From contig ONPY01000066.1 of NCBI GenBank assembly GCA_900319835.1, positions 1-28,905 of the forward strand: 28,905 bases of DNA, in the 5' to 3' direction. The DNA comes from an uncultured Eubacteriales bacterium. GTDB lineage: Bacteria; Bacillota_A; Clostridia; Oscillospirales; Oscillospiraceae. The notes under the pieces were generated by a model. It was not told where the DNA came from, ran no database searches, and worked only from the letters and a program-made list of their open reading frames with translations. Position numbers and translations under genes: made by a program. This document shows, one piece after another, positions 7,671-16,536 of the stretch (position 1 is the first letter of the stretch; each line of letters begins with the position of its first letter).

Positions 7671-8132
7671 ATGACGAGAAGCACGGCAAGAGAAATTGCC
7701 ATTCAGCTGGGCTTTGCCGCAGCTGCGACGGGAGAGGCGCCCCGGGATCTGTTCGAGCGTTTCTTTGACCGGGAGCATTTTGAGACGCTTGCCGAGGAGG
7801 ATGCGCTGTATCAGGAATACCCAGGCAAACAGCAGCTGGAGTACATCCGCACCCTTACTCAGGCCATCGAGGATCACCGTCCGGAGATCGACGAGTATAT
7901 CCGCCGCTATGCAAAGGGCTGGAAGCTGGAGCGCATCTCCAAGACCGCGCTCGCGGTCCTGCGCTGCGCGATCTGCGAAATCCTCTATATGGAGGACATC
8001 CCCAATGCCGCCGCTATCAACGAAGCGGTGGAGCTGGCCAAGGGCTATGACGAGCCGGACACGGTCTCCTTTGTCAACGGCGTGCTCGGCGGCTTTATGC
8101 GCGGCGAGTTGGAGACGGAATCGGAGAGCTGA
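7671..8132 (+). CDS. nusB: Transcription antitermination protein NusB
   Basis: This 153-residue, all-helical RNA-binding protein shows the NusB pattern: an N-terminal TARE..IQLGFA, the middle WKLERISKTALAVLRCAICEI, and the C-terminal PNAAAINEAVELAK and FVNGVLGG. NusB works with NusE (S10) to bind boxA and sustain transcription of rRNA operons. A GGAGG ribosome binding site precedes the ATG by about 9 nt. xseA starts two bases after the stop, a gene pair common in Firmicutes. Confidence 0.96.
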   Translation: MTRSTAREIAIQLGFAAAATGEAPRDLFERFFDREHFETLAEEDALYQEYPGKQQLEYIRTLTQAIEDHRPEIDEYIRRYAKGWKLERISKTALAVLRCAICEILYMEDIPNAAAINEAVELAKGYDEPDTVSFVNGVLGGFMRGELETESES

Positions 8133-8134
8133 GC

Positions 8135-9352
8135 ATGGCTCAGATTCTGACAGTCACACAGCTTAACACGCTGATCAAGGAGCTGCTGGAAAGTGAGCCG
8201 CTGCTGTCTAATATCTGTGTCAGAGGTGAGCTTTCCAACTACAAGATCTATCCATCCGGGCACCACTACTTTACACTGAAGGACAGAGACAGCTCCCTGC
8301 GCTGCGTCATGTTCAAAAGCAGCGCACAGCGCCTGCGCTTCCGCCCGGAAAACGGAATGAGCGTCACGGTCTCTGGCCGGGTCTCCGTCTACCCAAGAGA
8401 CGGCGCGTATCAATTCTACTGCAGCGGTATCATGCCCGAGGGGACCGGCGATCTGCAGGTGGCATTCGAGCAGCTGAAAGCCAGGCTGGAAGGGGAGGGA
8501 CTGTTTGACACCTCCCATAAAAAGCCGCTGCCGGAGTTTCCGACACGCATTGCCATCATCACCTCCTCCGCCGGCGCCGCGGTCCACGATATGATCCGCA
8601 TTTTGGGCGCGCGCTGGCCTTTGGCCAAGGTACTCCTGCTGCCGGTGCGTGTGCAGGGGGTCGAGGCACCACCGGAAATCGTCGGCGCCATCCGGTATGC
8701 CAACGAGTTTCAGGTGGCCGATCTCATCATCACCGGCCGTGGCGGCGGTTCTATCGAGGATCTCTGGGCCTTCAACGACGAACGGGTCGCGCGGGCCATC
8801 TACTTGTCCGAAATCCCTGTGATCTCCGCAGTGGGACATGAGCCTGACGTCACCATCTCCGACTATGTGGCAGACAGACGGGCGTCCACCCCATCCAACG
8901 CGGCGGAAATCGCCGTGCCGGACAGCCGGGAGACGCGGGAACTGCTGGCTTCGTATGAGATCCGCAGTTCGCAGGCGATGCGCAAACAACTTAACGCGCT
9001 TCGGGAGAGATGGAACCATCTGAAGAGCGCACGTGTTCTATCCGCCCCAACGGCGCAGTTTGACAACCGGCGTATGGAGCTGGATCGAATGAGGGATCGC
9101 CTGCTAGCCGCGGAGGAACGAAACCTTTCGCAGCGCAAAGAACGCTTTGTAAAGCTCACCGCGGCCCTGGACGCCATGAGTCCGCTGCGTGTGCTCGCCC
9201 GCGGGTATGCCATCGCCGCAGACGGAGATGACCGCAGTGTCCGCAGCGTGGAAGAGCTCAGCGTTGGGCAGACGCTGCGCGTTCATTTTTTTGACGGCAG
9301 TGCCGAATGCACAGTGGAAGACTTGCAAAGGAGCAAAGAAAATGGCTGCTAA
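8135..9352 (+). CDS. xseA: Exodeoxyribonuclease VII large subunit
   Basis: The 405-residue protein has an N-terminal OB-fold DNA-binding domain (about 5-100; VRGELSNYK, GHHYFTLKD) and the catalytic domain with the conserved GRGGGSIEDLWAFNDE stretch (about 203-218) and ISAVGHEPD. A coiled region follows and binds the small subunits. It degrades single-stranded DNA in both directions together with XseB. The full family length is present. The gene overlaps xseB by 11 bases, as expected for subunits of one enzyme. Confidence 0.97.
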   Translation: MAQILTVTQLNTLIKELLESEPLLSNICVRGELSNYKIYPSGHHYFTLKDRDSSLRCVMFKSSAQRLRFRPENGMSVTVSGRVSVYPRDGAYQFYCSGIMPEGTGDLQVAFEQLKARLEGEGLFDTSHKKPLPEFPTRIAIITSSAGAAVHDMIRILGARWPLAKVLLLPVRVQGVEAPPEIVGAIRYANEFQVADLIITGRGGGSIEDLWAFNDERVARAIYLSEIPVISAVGHEPDVTISDYVADRRASTPSNAAEIAVPDSRETRELLASYEIRSSQAMRKQLNALRERWNHLKSARVLSAPTAQFDNRRMELDRMRDRLLAAEERNLSQRKERFVKLTAALDAMSPLRVLARGYAIAADGDDRSVRSVEELSVGQTLRVHFFDGSAECTVEDLQRSKENGC

Positions 9353-9581
9353 AAAAACAGCTATGAGTTTTGAACAGTCGCTGGATCGACTGGAAGAGAT
9401 TGTTCGTCACCTGGAAAAGGGAGACCTCCCGCTGAGCGATTCCCTGGCCCTGTACGAGGAGGGAACCGCGCTGATCGCCGCCTGCAGCAAGCAGTTGGAT
9501 GAGGCGGAACAGAAGGTCGTCAAGCTCCGGAAAGGGCCGGACCGCTTCCCGGTGGAAATGGAATTTGAGGAAGAAACCTGA
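9342..9581 (+). CDS. xseB: Exodeoxyribonuclease VII small subunit
   Basis: A 79-residue helical protein with the family signature FEQSLDRLEEIVRHLEKGDL followed by SLALYEEG. The frame is open further upstream within xseA, but the ATG at 9342 has AAGGAG before it and gives the usual length of about 75-80 residues. It overlaps the end of xseA and its stop is one base before ispA, so the three genes are tightly coupled. Confidence 0.95.
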   Translation: MAAKKTAMSFEQSLDRLEEIVRHLEKGDLPLSDSLALYEEGTALIAACSKQLDEAEQKVVKLRKGPDRFPVEMEFEEET

Positions 9582-9582
9582 T

Positions 9583-10452
9583 ATGACCACGGAAGAATAC
9601 AGACAGCGGATCGAGCAGGCCCTGGAAGCCTGCTTTCAGACGCGTGAGGACTTTCCCCTGAAGGGCTTGGCCGAGGCAATGCGCTACAGCTTGCTTGCCG
9701 GCGGCAAGCGGGTCCGGCCCATGCTGGTACTGGAGTTCTGCCGCATTGCCGGCGGGGATACGGAGCTTGCCATGCCTGTGGCCTGTGCCATTGAGATGCT
9801 TCATACCTACAGCCTGATCCACGACGATCTGCCATGCATGGACAACGACGATCTCCGGCGCGGCAAGCCCACCAACCACAAAGTCTTCGGAGAGTGCACA
9901 GCCGTGCTGGCGGGCGATACCCTGCAGGCAGAAGCCTTCGGAACCATCCTGCGTTCCGAACTGCCGACGGACCGAAAAGCCGCCTGTGCCGAGATTCTGG
10001 CCGGCGCCGTTGGGCTTGACGGGATGTGCGGCGGACAGTTTCTGGATATGCAGTGGGAGGGCAGAAAGCTCACCGAACAGGAGCTGACGGAGATCAACTC
10101 CCGCAAAACAGGCGCATTGCTGGTAGCCGCCTGCCAGATGGGCGTGGCTGCAGCAGGCGGATCGTCTGCAATGATGGACGCCGCAGGACACTTTGGCGCT
10201 GCCATCGGCATGGCATTCCAGATCCGGGACGACGTGCTGGACGTGATCAGCACTGCAGAGGTCCTCGGCAAGCCTATCGGCTCCGACGTGCAGGAATCCA
10301 AGAACACCTACATGGCGCTGATGGGGAAGGAGGGCTGCGAAAAAACCATCGCAAATCTCACAGCCTTTGCCAAGCAGGTCCTGTCCGAGGCTTTTGACGA
10401 TACCGACTTCCTCTGCGCGCTCGCCGACGCCCTTTCCACCAGAGAGAAATAA
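9583..10452 (+). CDS. ispA: Farnesyl/geranyl diphosphate synthase
   Basis: The 289-residue protein is a trans-isoprenyl diphosphate synthase. The first aspartate-rich motif is DDLPCMDNDD (about 82-91), with GGKRVRPML upstream for substrate binding. The second motif is DDVLD (about 216-220), followed by a lysine-containing loop (LGKPIGSDVQESKNTY). It condenses IPP with DMAPP and GPP to give FPP for quinones and undecaprenyl carriers. The start at 9583 follows the xseB stop by one base; the frame is open upstream, but the earlier residues do not belong to the family. dxs of the same pathway lies just downstream. Confidence 0.95.
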   Translation: MTTEEYRQRIEQALEACFQTREDFPLKGLAEAMRYSLLAGGKRVRPMLVLEFCRIAGGDTELAMPVACAIEMLHTYSLIHDDLPCMDNDDLRRGKPTNHKVFGECTAVLAGDTLQAEAFGTILRSELPTDRKAACAEILAGAVGLDGMCGGQFLDMQWEGRKLTEQELTEINSRKTGALLVAACQMGVAAAGGSSAMMDAAGHFGAAIGMAFQIRDDVLDVISTAEVLGKPIGSDVQESKNTYMALMGKEGCEKTIANLTAFAKQVLSEAFDDTDFLCALADALSTREK

Positions 10453-10476
10453 AACCATGCCCGCGCATGGGGTTTT
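10451..10476 (+). other. Intergenic hairpin between ispA and dxs
   Basis: AAAACCATGC (10451-10460) pairs with GCATGG plus TTTT (10465-10476), leaving a small bulge. Only four T residues follow, so it looks weaker than the terminators in this window. It may attenuate, protect or process the transcript before dxs. Confidence 0.45.
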
Positions 10477-10488
10477 CAGAGGATCAAC

Positions 10489-12342
10489 TTGAGTATTATA
10501 GAGAAGATCAATTCCTCCGCCGATATCAAGAAACTCGATTCGTTCGAGCTTCGCAAGCTCGCGGATGAGCTGCGCGAGTTTGAGATCCAGAGCATCGCCA
10601 AAACCGGCGGGCACCTGGCTTCCAACCTCGGCACCGTGGAGCTGACGCTTGCCCTGCACCGGATCTATGACACAGAGAAGGACAGGCTGGTCTTTGATGT
10701 CGGCCATCAGAGCTATACGCATAAAATCATCACCGGGCGCCGGGACAGCTTTTCCACACTGCGTCAGCACGGGGGGCTTTCCGGTTTTCCCAAGCCGTAT
10801 GAGCGCGTGGACGATGCTTTTATCGCTGGCCACGCCTCCAACTCCATCTCTGTCGCCCTCGGCATGGCCAGGGCCCGCAGTTATCTCAAGGAAGACTACG
10901 ATGTTGTTGCCCTGATCGGAGACGGCGCGCTGACCGGCGGACTTGCCTATGAGGGGCTGGCTGACGCCGCCGCCAGCAACGAGCCGCTGGTTATCATTCT
11001 AAATGACAACAATATGTCCATCAGCGAGAATGTGGGCGGCATGGCACGGCTTTTGCAATCGCTCAGGATCAAGCCTGGGTACATCAATTTCAAGAAATGG
11101 TTCCGCAGCGTGTCCAAACGCACGCGCGTGGTCTACGACGTGGCCCACCGCTTTAAGGAATGGCTCAAGGCCAGGATCTTGCCGAGCAATGTCTTCAGCG
11201 AACTGGGGCTTTACTATCTCGGCCCGGTGGACGGACACAATCTGGAGCAGTTGGAAAACGCCATCCGCCTCGCGCGTGATCTGGAAAAGCCGGTCATCCT
11301 CCACGTCATCACAAAAAAAGGCAAGGGATGTCCCTATGCTGAGGCGCACCCGGACAAATACCACGGCGTCGGCAGCTTTAACCCAGCCACCGGCGAACTG
11401 CTTTCCTCCGGGGTTTCCTTCTCGGATAAGGCAGGGGAGTACCTGTGTCAGTATGCGGAAAAGGATGATCGCCTGACCGTCATCACGGCAGCCATGTCCG
11501 GCGGTACGGGCACCGAGTGCTTTGGCACAAAGTACCCAGACCGCTTCTACGATATCGGCATTGCCGAGGGCCATGCGGTCGCAATGGCGGCTGGCATGGC
11601 AAAGCAGGGCCTGCTTCCCGTCTTTGCGGTGTATTCCAGTTTCCTGCAACGCAGCTTTGACATGCTGATTCACGATGTGTCTCTGCTGGGGCTGCACGTG
11701 GTCTTTTGCGTAGACCGCGCCGGTCTTGTGGGCAGCGACGGAGAGACCCACCACGGCGTCTTCGATATCAGCTATCTCCGCACCGTGCCCGGCATGACGG
11801 TATTGTGTCCAGCCAGCTTTCAGGAACTGAAGGATATGATGGGCTATGCTCTGCACAGCGTCTCCGGCCCTGTTGCCATCCGCTATCCCCGCGGGGGAGA
11901 GGGGCGGTATCAGGAATCCTCCATGAACAGTGAAACCCTTCTCCGCGAGGGCAGCGATCTCACCATTGCCTGTTACGGCACCATGGTCAACGAAGCACTG
12001 GATGCGGCGGACATGCTGGCGGAAAAAGGTATTTCGGCAGAGATCATAAAGATCGGCGTCGCCTTTCCGAACAGCTACGAGCTGTGCCGCCAGTCAGCAA
12101 AAAAGACAGGGGGCTTGCTGGTAGCGGAGGAGGTCTGCGCGGCCGGGTGTGTTGGAAGCGCCATCTTAACAGCCGCGGCGACAAGTCAGGATTCCATTCC
12201 GCGCTGCCGCCTGCTGAACCTAGGCGAGGGGATTGTTCCCCATGGAACGGTGGCACAGCTTCGGCATGACACGGGACTTGACGCGGAATCCATCGCCGCA
12301 AAAGCAGTAGAGCTGGTAGGACGCGTTTCGGTGAAGGAATGA
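10489..12342 (+). CDS. dxs: 1-deoxy-D-xylulose-5-phosphate synthase, TTG start
   Basis: The 617-residue transketolase-like enzyme makes DXP from pyruvate and glyceraldehyde 3-phosphate, the first step of the MEP pathway. The thiamine diphosphate motif GDGALTGG lies at about 144-151, followed by NDNNMSI (172-178). The N-terminal GGHLASNLG and the histidine in DVGHQSY are conserved, and the pyrimidine-domain stretch DRAGLVGSDGETHHG is present. The length is normal. The start is TTG, preceded by AGAGGA; no ATG fits the family N-terminus. It follows ispA and overlaps tlyA by four bases, as in many Clostridia. Confidence 0.97.
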   Translation: MSIIEKINSSADIKKLDSFELRKLADELREFEIQSIAKTGGHLASNLGTVELTLALHRIYDTEKDRLVFDVGHQSYTHKIITGRRDSFSTLRQHGGLSGFPKPYERVDDAFIAGHASNSISVALGMARARSYLKEDYDVVALIGDGALTGGLAYEGLADAAASNEPLVIILNDNNMSISENVGGMARLLQSLRIKPGYINFKKWFRSVSKRTRVVYDVAHRFKEWLKARILPSNVFSELGLYYLGPVDGHNLEQLENAIRLARDLEKPVILHVITKKGKGCPYAEAHPDKYHGVGSFNPATGELLSSGVSFSDKAGEYLCQYAEKDDRLTVITAAMSGGTGTECFGTKYPDRFYDIGIAEGHAVAMAAGMAKQGLLPVFAVYSSFLQRSFDMLIHDVSLLGLHVVFCVDRAGLVGSDGETHHGVFDISYLRTVPGMTVLCPASFQELKDMMGYALHSVSGPVAIRYPRGGEGRYQESSMNSETLLREGSDLTIACYGTMVNEALDAADMLAEKGISAEIIKIGVAFPNSYELCRQSAKKTGGLLVAEEVCAAGCVGSAILTAAATSQDSIPRCRLLNLGEGIVPHGTVAQLRHDTGLDAESIAAKAVELVGRVSVKE

Positions 12343-13133
12343 AGAAAGTACGTTTGGATCAACTCGTTTATGAGCAGGGACATACCGAGAGCCGGGAGCG
12401 CGCCAAGACCACCATTATGGCGGGGCTGGTCTTTGTCAACGGTCAGCGGGCCGACAAGCCCGGCATGGCCGTCTCTCCCGATGTGCAGCTGGAGGTACGC
12501 GGCAGCGCGCTGCCTTTTGTCAGCCGCGGCGGTTACAAGCTGGACAAGGCACTGAAGGTTTTCCCTGTGGATCCCGCCGGAAAAATCTGTCTGGACTGCG
12601 GCGCATCCACCGGCGGCTTTACCGATGTGCTGCTGCAGCATGGAGCAAAAAAAGTCTATTCCGTGGACGTGGGCTATGGACAGCTGGCCTGGAAGCTGCG
12701 CACGGACGAACGCGTGGTCAATCTCGAGCGGACCAATCTGCGCTATGTGACCGAGGAGCAGATCCCCGAGCCGATTGAGCTTGCGGTGATGGATGTGTCC
12801 TTCATTTCCATCCGGCTTGTGATTCCAGCGGTGCACCGTTTGCTGTTGCCAGACGCCGACTATATCTGCCTGATCAAGCCGCAGTTTGAGGCCGGAAGGG
12901 AAGAGGTCGGGAAAAAAGGCGTCGTGCGCGACAGCGCTGTCCATGAGCATGTGGTGCGGGAAATTCTTGATTTTGCCCAAGCGGAGGGCTTCTCCGTTCT
13001 TGGGCTGGACTATTCCCCAATCAAGGGACCCGAGGGGAACATCGAGTACATCTGTCATCTGCGCAATTGCGCCGGACAATCCAAAGAATTTGACGTGGCC
13101 GCTGTTGTCAAGGCATCCCATGAGGCGCTGTAA
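12339..13133 (+). CDS. tlyA: TlyA family rRNA 2'-O-methyltransferase
   Basis: The 264-residue protein has an N-terminal S4 RNA-binding domain (about 3-60; RLDQLV, GLVFVNGQ) joined to an FtsJ/RrmJ-type methyltransferase. The SAM-binding motif is LDCGASTGGFTDVLL (about 85-99), and the catalytic-region motifs DVSFISIRL and LIKPQFE follow. TlyA proteins methylate ribose positions of 16S and/or 23S rRNA. Some relatives were called haemolysins, but the domains here support rRNA modification. The start overlaps the dxs stop (ATGA). Confidence 0.95.
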   Translation: MKKVRLDQLVYEQGHTESRERAKTTIMAGLVFVNGQRADKPGMAVSPDVQLEVRGSALPFVSRGGYKLDKALKVFPVDPAGKICLDCGASTGGFTDVLLQHGAKKVYSVDVGYGQLAWKLRTDERVVNLERTNLRYVTEEQIPEPIELAVMDVSFISIRLVIPAVHRLLLPDADYICLIKPQFEAGREEVGKKGVVRDSAVHEHVVREILDFAQAEGFSVLGLDYSPIKGPEGNIEYICHLRNCAGQSKEFDVAAVVKASHEAL

Positions 13134-13186
13134 TTTCGGATGTTTTGGCCGGCAGGATTTTCCTTTGATTTGACAGGGAGGAGCCT

Positions 13187-14032
13187 ATGATAGCAATCTG
13201 TCCCAATCCGTTTCGCGACAGCGGCTGTGCGCTCTCGCTGAATATTCAAAGTCTTTTGAAACAGCAGGGGTTTGAAACCTGCATCTGTCCCGTCTTTTCT
13301 ATAGAAGAGGACGGCGTCGTTCCCGCTGACATTCATACCGAAAAGATTGAAGAGGTCGCGGGGAAGTGCTCGCTGATCGTCGTGGTCGGCGGGGACGGAA
13401 CCATTCTCCAGATCGCGCGGCAGACCCACTCCATCGCGGTCCCGCTGCTCGGCGTCAATTTGGGCACCAAGGGGTTCATGGCGGCGCTGGAGCCGGATGA
13501 GATCTCCTATGTACTGGAGGCAGCCAGGGGAAACTATACCCTCAGCAAGCGCATGAAGCTGGATGTCACCCTCCTTCGCGGGGGGGAAGTGATCTGTCGG
13601 GACCAGGCGCTCAACGACGTGGTGATGCACGGCTACGGCGACTGCATCAAAATCACCGCGTCCTGCAACGGAAACCGCATCACAGCGTTTTCCGGAGATG
13701 GCATTATTCTCTCCACACCGACCGGCTCCACCGGCTATTCCATGTCTGCCGGCGGTCCCATTGTGGAGCCCAATTCCGAGAGTATCATCATCAGCCCCAT
13801 CTGTGCGCATATGATGAGCTCCCGCAGCTTCGTCCTCGGGCCGGAGAGCCTGATCGAAGTGGACATGGACAAGCAGCACGGCCGCAGGGCCTATCTGTCC
13901 GTCGACGGCAACTCCGTGATGGATCTTGCCGGGGGCGACAGACTCCTCGTACGCCGGTCTGACAGCTTTACCTGGATGGCAGACCTCGGCTTAAGAAACT
14001 TTTACGACATTGCTTTTGAAAAATTACGTTAA
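13187..14032 (+). CDS. nadK: NAD kinase
   Basis: This 281-residue enzyme phosphorylates NAD to NADP. It shows the GGDGT motif (about 68-72), the ALNDVV stretch, and the glycine-rich region PTGSTGYSMSAGGPIV that closes over the substrate. AGGGAGGAG just before the ATG is a strong ribosome binding site. The position between tlyA and argR is the usual Clostridia arrangement. Length is typical. Confidence 0.96.
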   Translation: MIAICPNPFRDSGCALSLNIQSLLKQQGFETCICPVFSIEEDGVVPADIHTEKIEEVAGKCSLIVVVGGDGTILQIARQTHSIAVPLLGVNLGTKGFMAALEPDEISYVLEAARGNYTLSKRMKLDVTLLRGGEVICRDQALNDVVMHGYGDCIKITASCNGNRITAFSGDGIILSTPTGSTGYSMSAGGPIVEPNSESIIISPICAHMMSSRSFVLGPESLIEVDMDKQHGRRAYLSVDGNSVMDLAGGDRLLVRRSDSFTWMADLGLRNFYDIAFEKLR

Positions 14033-14047
14033 TAAACAGGAGGACAC

Positions 14048-14500
14048 ATGATGAAACTCGGCAGACAGAGCGTTATCATGGAAATCATCAACGAGAGAGA
14101 CATTGAAACCCAGAACCAGCTGATGGACGCGCTTGCGGAACGCGGCGTGAAGAGCACCCAGGCCACCCTCTCCCGGGACATCCGGGACATGCGCCTTGTC
14201 AAGGAGCTCGGTCCCAAGGGGAATTACAGATATGTTGCCGCGGCCAAGCAGGAGACGCCTGATCTGGACGTGCGCCTGAAGAAGATTTTCAAAGAGAGCC
14301 TTGTTTCCTATGATGTGGCCCAGAACATAGTGGTTCTGAAAACCCTTCCCGGCCTTGCAAACGGCGCCTGCTCTGCACTGGACGGGATGGATATTGAAGG
14401 TCTGGTCGGCACGCTGGCCGGAGACGACACCGCGTTTCTCGCCATGAAAGACAACGCCAGCGCCAACACACTGTACAAGGAAATCGAATCTCTCTTTTAA
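14048..14500 (+). CDS. argR: Arginine repressor ArgR/AhrC
   Basis: The 150-residue regulator has an N-terminal winged helix (about 1-70) with the recognition element LSRDIRDMRLVK. Its C-terminal hexamer and arginine-binding domain ends with GTLAGDDTAFLAM, where the aspartates contact arginine. It represses arginine synthesis and may activate catabolism. AGGAGG lies 4 nt before the first ATG and 7 nt before a second in-frame ATG at 14051, so either may be used. No arginine genes are in the window; its place before recN is conserved in Firmicutes. Confidence 0.95.
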   Translation: MMKLGRQSVIMEIINERDIETQNQLMDALAERGVKSTQATLSRDIRDMRLVKELGPKGNYRYVAAAKQETPDLDVRLKKIFKESLVSYDVAQNIVVLKTLPGLANGACSALDGMDIEGLVGTLAGDDTAFLAMKDNASANTLYKEIESLF

Positions 14501-14528
14501 CGCGAATGCCTGACAGGGGGCGCAGCAA

Positions 14529-16232
14529 ATGCTCAACGAACTGCACATCGAAAATATAGCGGTCATTGAAAGGGCGGATCTCAGCTTTGGCCGCGGGCTG
14601 AATGTCCTGACGGGCGAGACCGGCGCCGGAAAATCGATTGTGATCGACTCCATTGGCGCAGTGCTCGGCGAACGGGTCAGCCGCGAGCTGGTGCGCCGCG
14701 GCGCTGAAAAGGGAATGGTCTCTGCCGTCTTTGACGTGGACGGCTGTGAGGACTGGCTGCGGGAAAATGAGATCGAAGCGGACGGAGATTTGATCCTGCA
14801 GCGCCGCATCAATCTGGACGGGAAGAGCAGCTGCCGCGTTTGCGGGGTGCCCGTCACCGCCGCCCAACTAAAAGAGCTTGCCGCTCTCCTGGTGGATATA
14901 CACGGACAGAATGATGGCCGTCAATTGATGGACGAGAAACGGCACCGGGAATACCTGGACCGCTTTGGACTGGATCCGGCGCTGATGCAGGACTATCGCG
15001 CCGCCTTTCAAGCCTACAGAAAGATTGAAAAAGAACTGGCCTCTCTGGAAATGGACGAGATCGAGAAGGAGCGGCTCAGTGACAGTCTGCGCTACCAGAT
15101 CGAGGAATTGGAGCGCGCCCAGCTAAAGAGCGGCGAATATGAAGGGATCTGTGCCAGGCGCGATCTGCTGCGCAACTCAGAAAAGCTCACCGAGGCGCTG
15201 GACTCCGCCTTGGCTCTGCTGACAGCGGATGAGGACAATGCCATCTCCAAGGCGCAGAACGCGGGCTATTATGTGTCCCGGGCTGCGGCCTTTGCTTCCG
15301 ATCTGGAAGCGGTGGGGGAGAACCTCAACAACGCAGCTTTCCAGCTCTCTGACGCTGCGGAGACCCTGCGGGATTTTCGCGACAGTCTCGATTTTTCTCC
15401 AGAGGAATATGACAGCCTGGAGACCAGGATCTCTCTGCTGTCCAAGCTGCAGAGAAAATACGGCCGGGATGAAGACGGCCTGATTCAGCACCTGGCGGAG
15501 TGCCGGGAGAAGCTGGACAACATCCAATACGCCGATGAGCGCAGTGCAAAGCTCCAGAAGCAGTTGAAAGAGGCCGAGGGCCTCTGCCGCAAAAAAGCGG
15601 CCAAGCTCACCATGTCCCGGCAGGAGGCGGGCAGAAAACTGGAGACGCGCATCAGCGAGGAGCTGCGTGCGCTCAATATGCCCTCTGTGCGCTTTGCCGT
15701 GGAGCTTGCACCGCTGGAGGGAGATCCAGGCTTTGACTCCACCGGCGCCGACCGCGTGCGCTTCCTCATGTCCGCAAACGCCGGCGAGGAATTGGGGCGC
15801 ATCAGCCGCATCGCCTCCGGTGGTGAGCTGAGCCGGATCATGCTGGCAATGAAAAATGTCTTTGCGGAAAACGACCCCGTCCCCACCATGATCTTTGACG
15901 AGATCGACACCGGCGTCTCCGGAATTGCCGCCCAGCGGGTTGGGGAGAAGCTGTACTCCGTCTCCCAGGGCAAGCAGGTTTTGTGTGTCACGCACCTGCC
16001 GCAGATCGCCGCCATGGCGGATCAGCACTATCTGATCCGCAAGGAGGAGCGCGGCGGCCGCACTTATACGGATGTTACACCATTGGACCGTGAGGGGCGC
16101 AAGCAGGAGCTGGCCCGGCTCCACGGCGGCGACCACATCACCGCAACGACCCTTGCCAGTGCTGAGGAGCAACTGACCGCATGCGAGGGATTTAAAGCGG
16201 AAAAGTGCCGAAAAACTGCCCTTGACAGCTAA
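14529..16232 (+). CDS. recN: DNA repair protein RecN
   Basis: The 567-residue SMC-like ATPase has Walker A GETGAGKS (about 29-36) at the N-terminus. Two long coiled-coil arms (about 150-370) follow. At the C-terminus are the ABC signature region ASGGELSRIMLA, Walker B MIFDEIDTGVSG, and THLPQIAAMADQHYLI. RecN acts early in double-strand break repair. It is full length and the last gene of the long operon. The promoter of the following T-box unit overlaps its stop codon. Confidence 0.97.
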   Translation: MLNELHIENIAVIERADLSFGRGLNVLTGETGAGKSIVIDSIGAVLGERVSRELVRRGAEKGMVSAVFDVDGCEDWLRENEIEADGDLILQRRINLDGKSSCRVCGVPVTAAQLKELAALLVDIHGQNDGRQLMDEKRHREYLDRFGLDPALMQDYRAAFQAYRKIEKELASLEMDEIEKERLSDSLRYQIEELERAQLKSGEYEGICARRDLLRNSEKLTEALDSALALLTADEDNAISKAQNAGYYVSRAAAFASDLEAVGENLNNAAFQLSDAAETLRDFRDSLDFSPEEYDSLETRISLLSKLQRKYGRDEDGLIQHLAECREKLDNIQYADERSAKLQKQLKEAEGLCRKKAAKLTMSRQEAGRKLETRISEELRALNMPSVRFAVELAPLEGDPGFDSTGADRVRFLMSANAGEELGRISRIASGGELSRIMLAMKNVFAENDPVPTMIFDEIDTGVSGIAAQRVGEKLYSVSQGKQVLCVTHLPQIAAMADQHYLIRKEERGGRTYTDVTPLDREGRKQELARLHGGDHITATTLASAEEQLTACEGFKAEKCRKTALDS

Positions 16233-16250
16233 TAAAAGATCCTGTATAAT
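16222..16250 (+). promoter_or_regulatory. Consensus sigma-A promoter of the Tyr T-box operon
   Basis: TTGACA (16222-16227), a 17-nt spacer, and TATAAT (16245-16250) with TG at -15/-14 form a full-consensus promoter. The -35 element is placed inside the last codons of recN. Predicted transcription starts near 16257. Confidence 0.93.
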
Positions 16251-16256
16251 CCCACA

Positions 16257-16518
16257 TGTTAACGCAGTGACGGACGAAAGTAAGCCGCCCACAGCCTGTG
16301 CAGAGAGCCCCCCGGCCGGTGAAAGAGGGGAGAGGCAGACGGTTGAATACGGTCCTGAGCGGCACACCGAAAGCGAGAGCAAGTAGGCTGTGACGGGTGC
16401 GCCCGATATTGCGCGGAAGTGCTTTTGCACTCGCTGAGGTTTCGACCGCGAGGCCGGAACGACCAGAGGTGGTACCGCAGAATAATGCCCTCTGTCCTTT
16501 TTGGGACAGGGGGTTTTT
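16257..16518 (+). promoter_or_regulatory. T-box riboswitch, tyrosine-specific
   Basis: The leader carries the T-box sequence AGAGGTGGTACCGCAG (16465-16480) that pairs with the tRNA acceptor end in the antiterminator. An AGTA element lies in the stem I region near 16380. The likely specifier is GAATAC at 16345-16350, with TAC (16348-16350) as a tyrosine codon. A terminator hairpin overlaps the antiterminator (CCCTCTGTCC and GGACAGGGGG, then TTTTT, 16488-16518). Uncharged tRNA-Tyr should allow read-through into the C_GCAxxG_C_C gene and tyrS. The tyrS gene downstream supports the specifier reading. Confidence 0.93.
16488..16518 (+). terminator. Regulated terminator of the T-box leader
   Basis: A 10-bp stem with one wobble pair (arms CCCTCTGTCC and GGACAGGGGG) is followed by five T residues. 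Its 5' arm shares bases with the antiterminator, as T-box control requires. Confidence 0.88.
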
Positions 16519-16536
16519 CATGAGAGGAGGCGTGAT

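Noticed and set aside
15177..16430. Minus-strand frame (417 codons) across recN and the T-box leader
   Set aside because: It runs through recN and a structured riboswitch, so it cannot be a separate conserved gene on present evidence.
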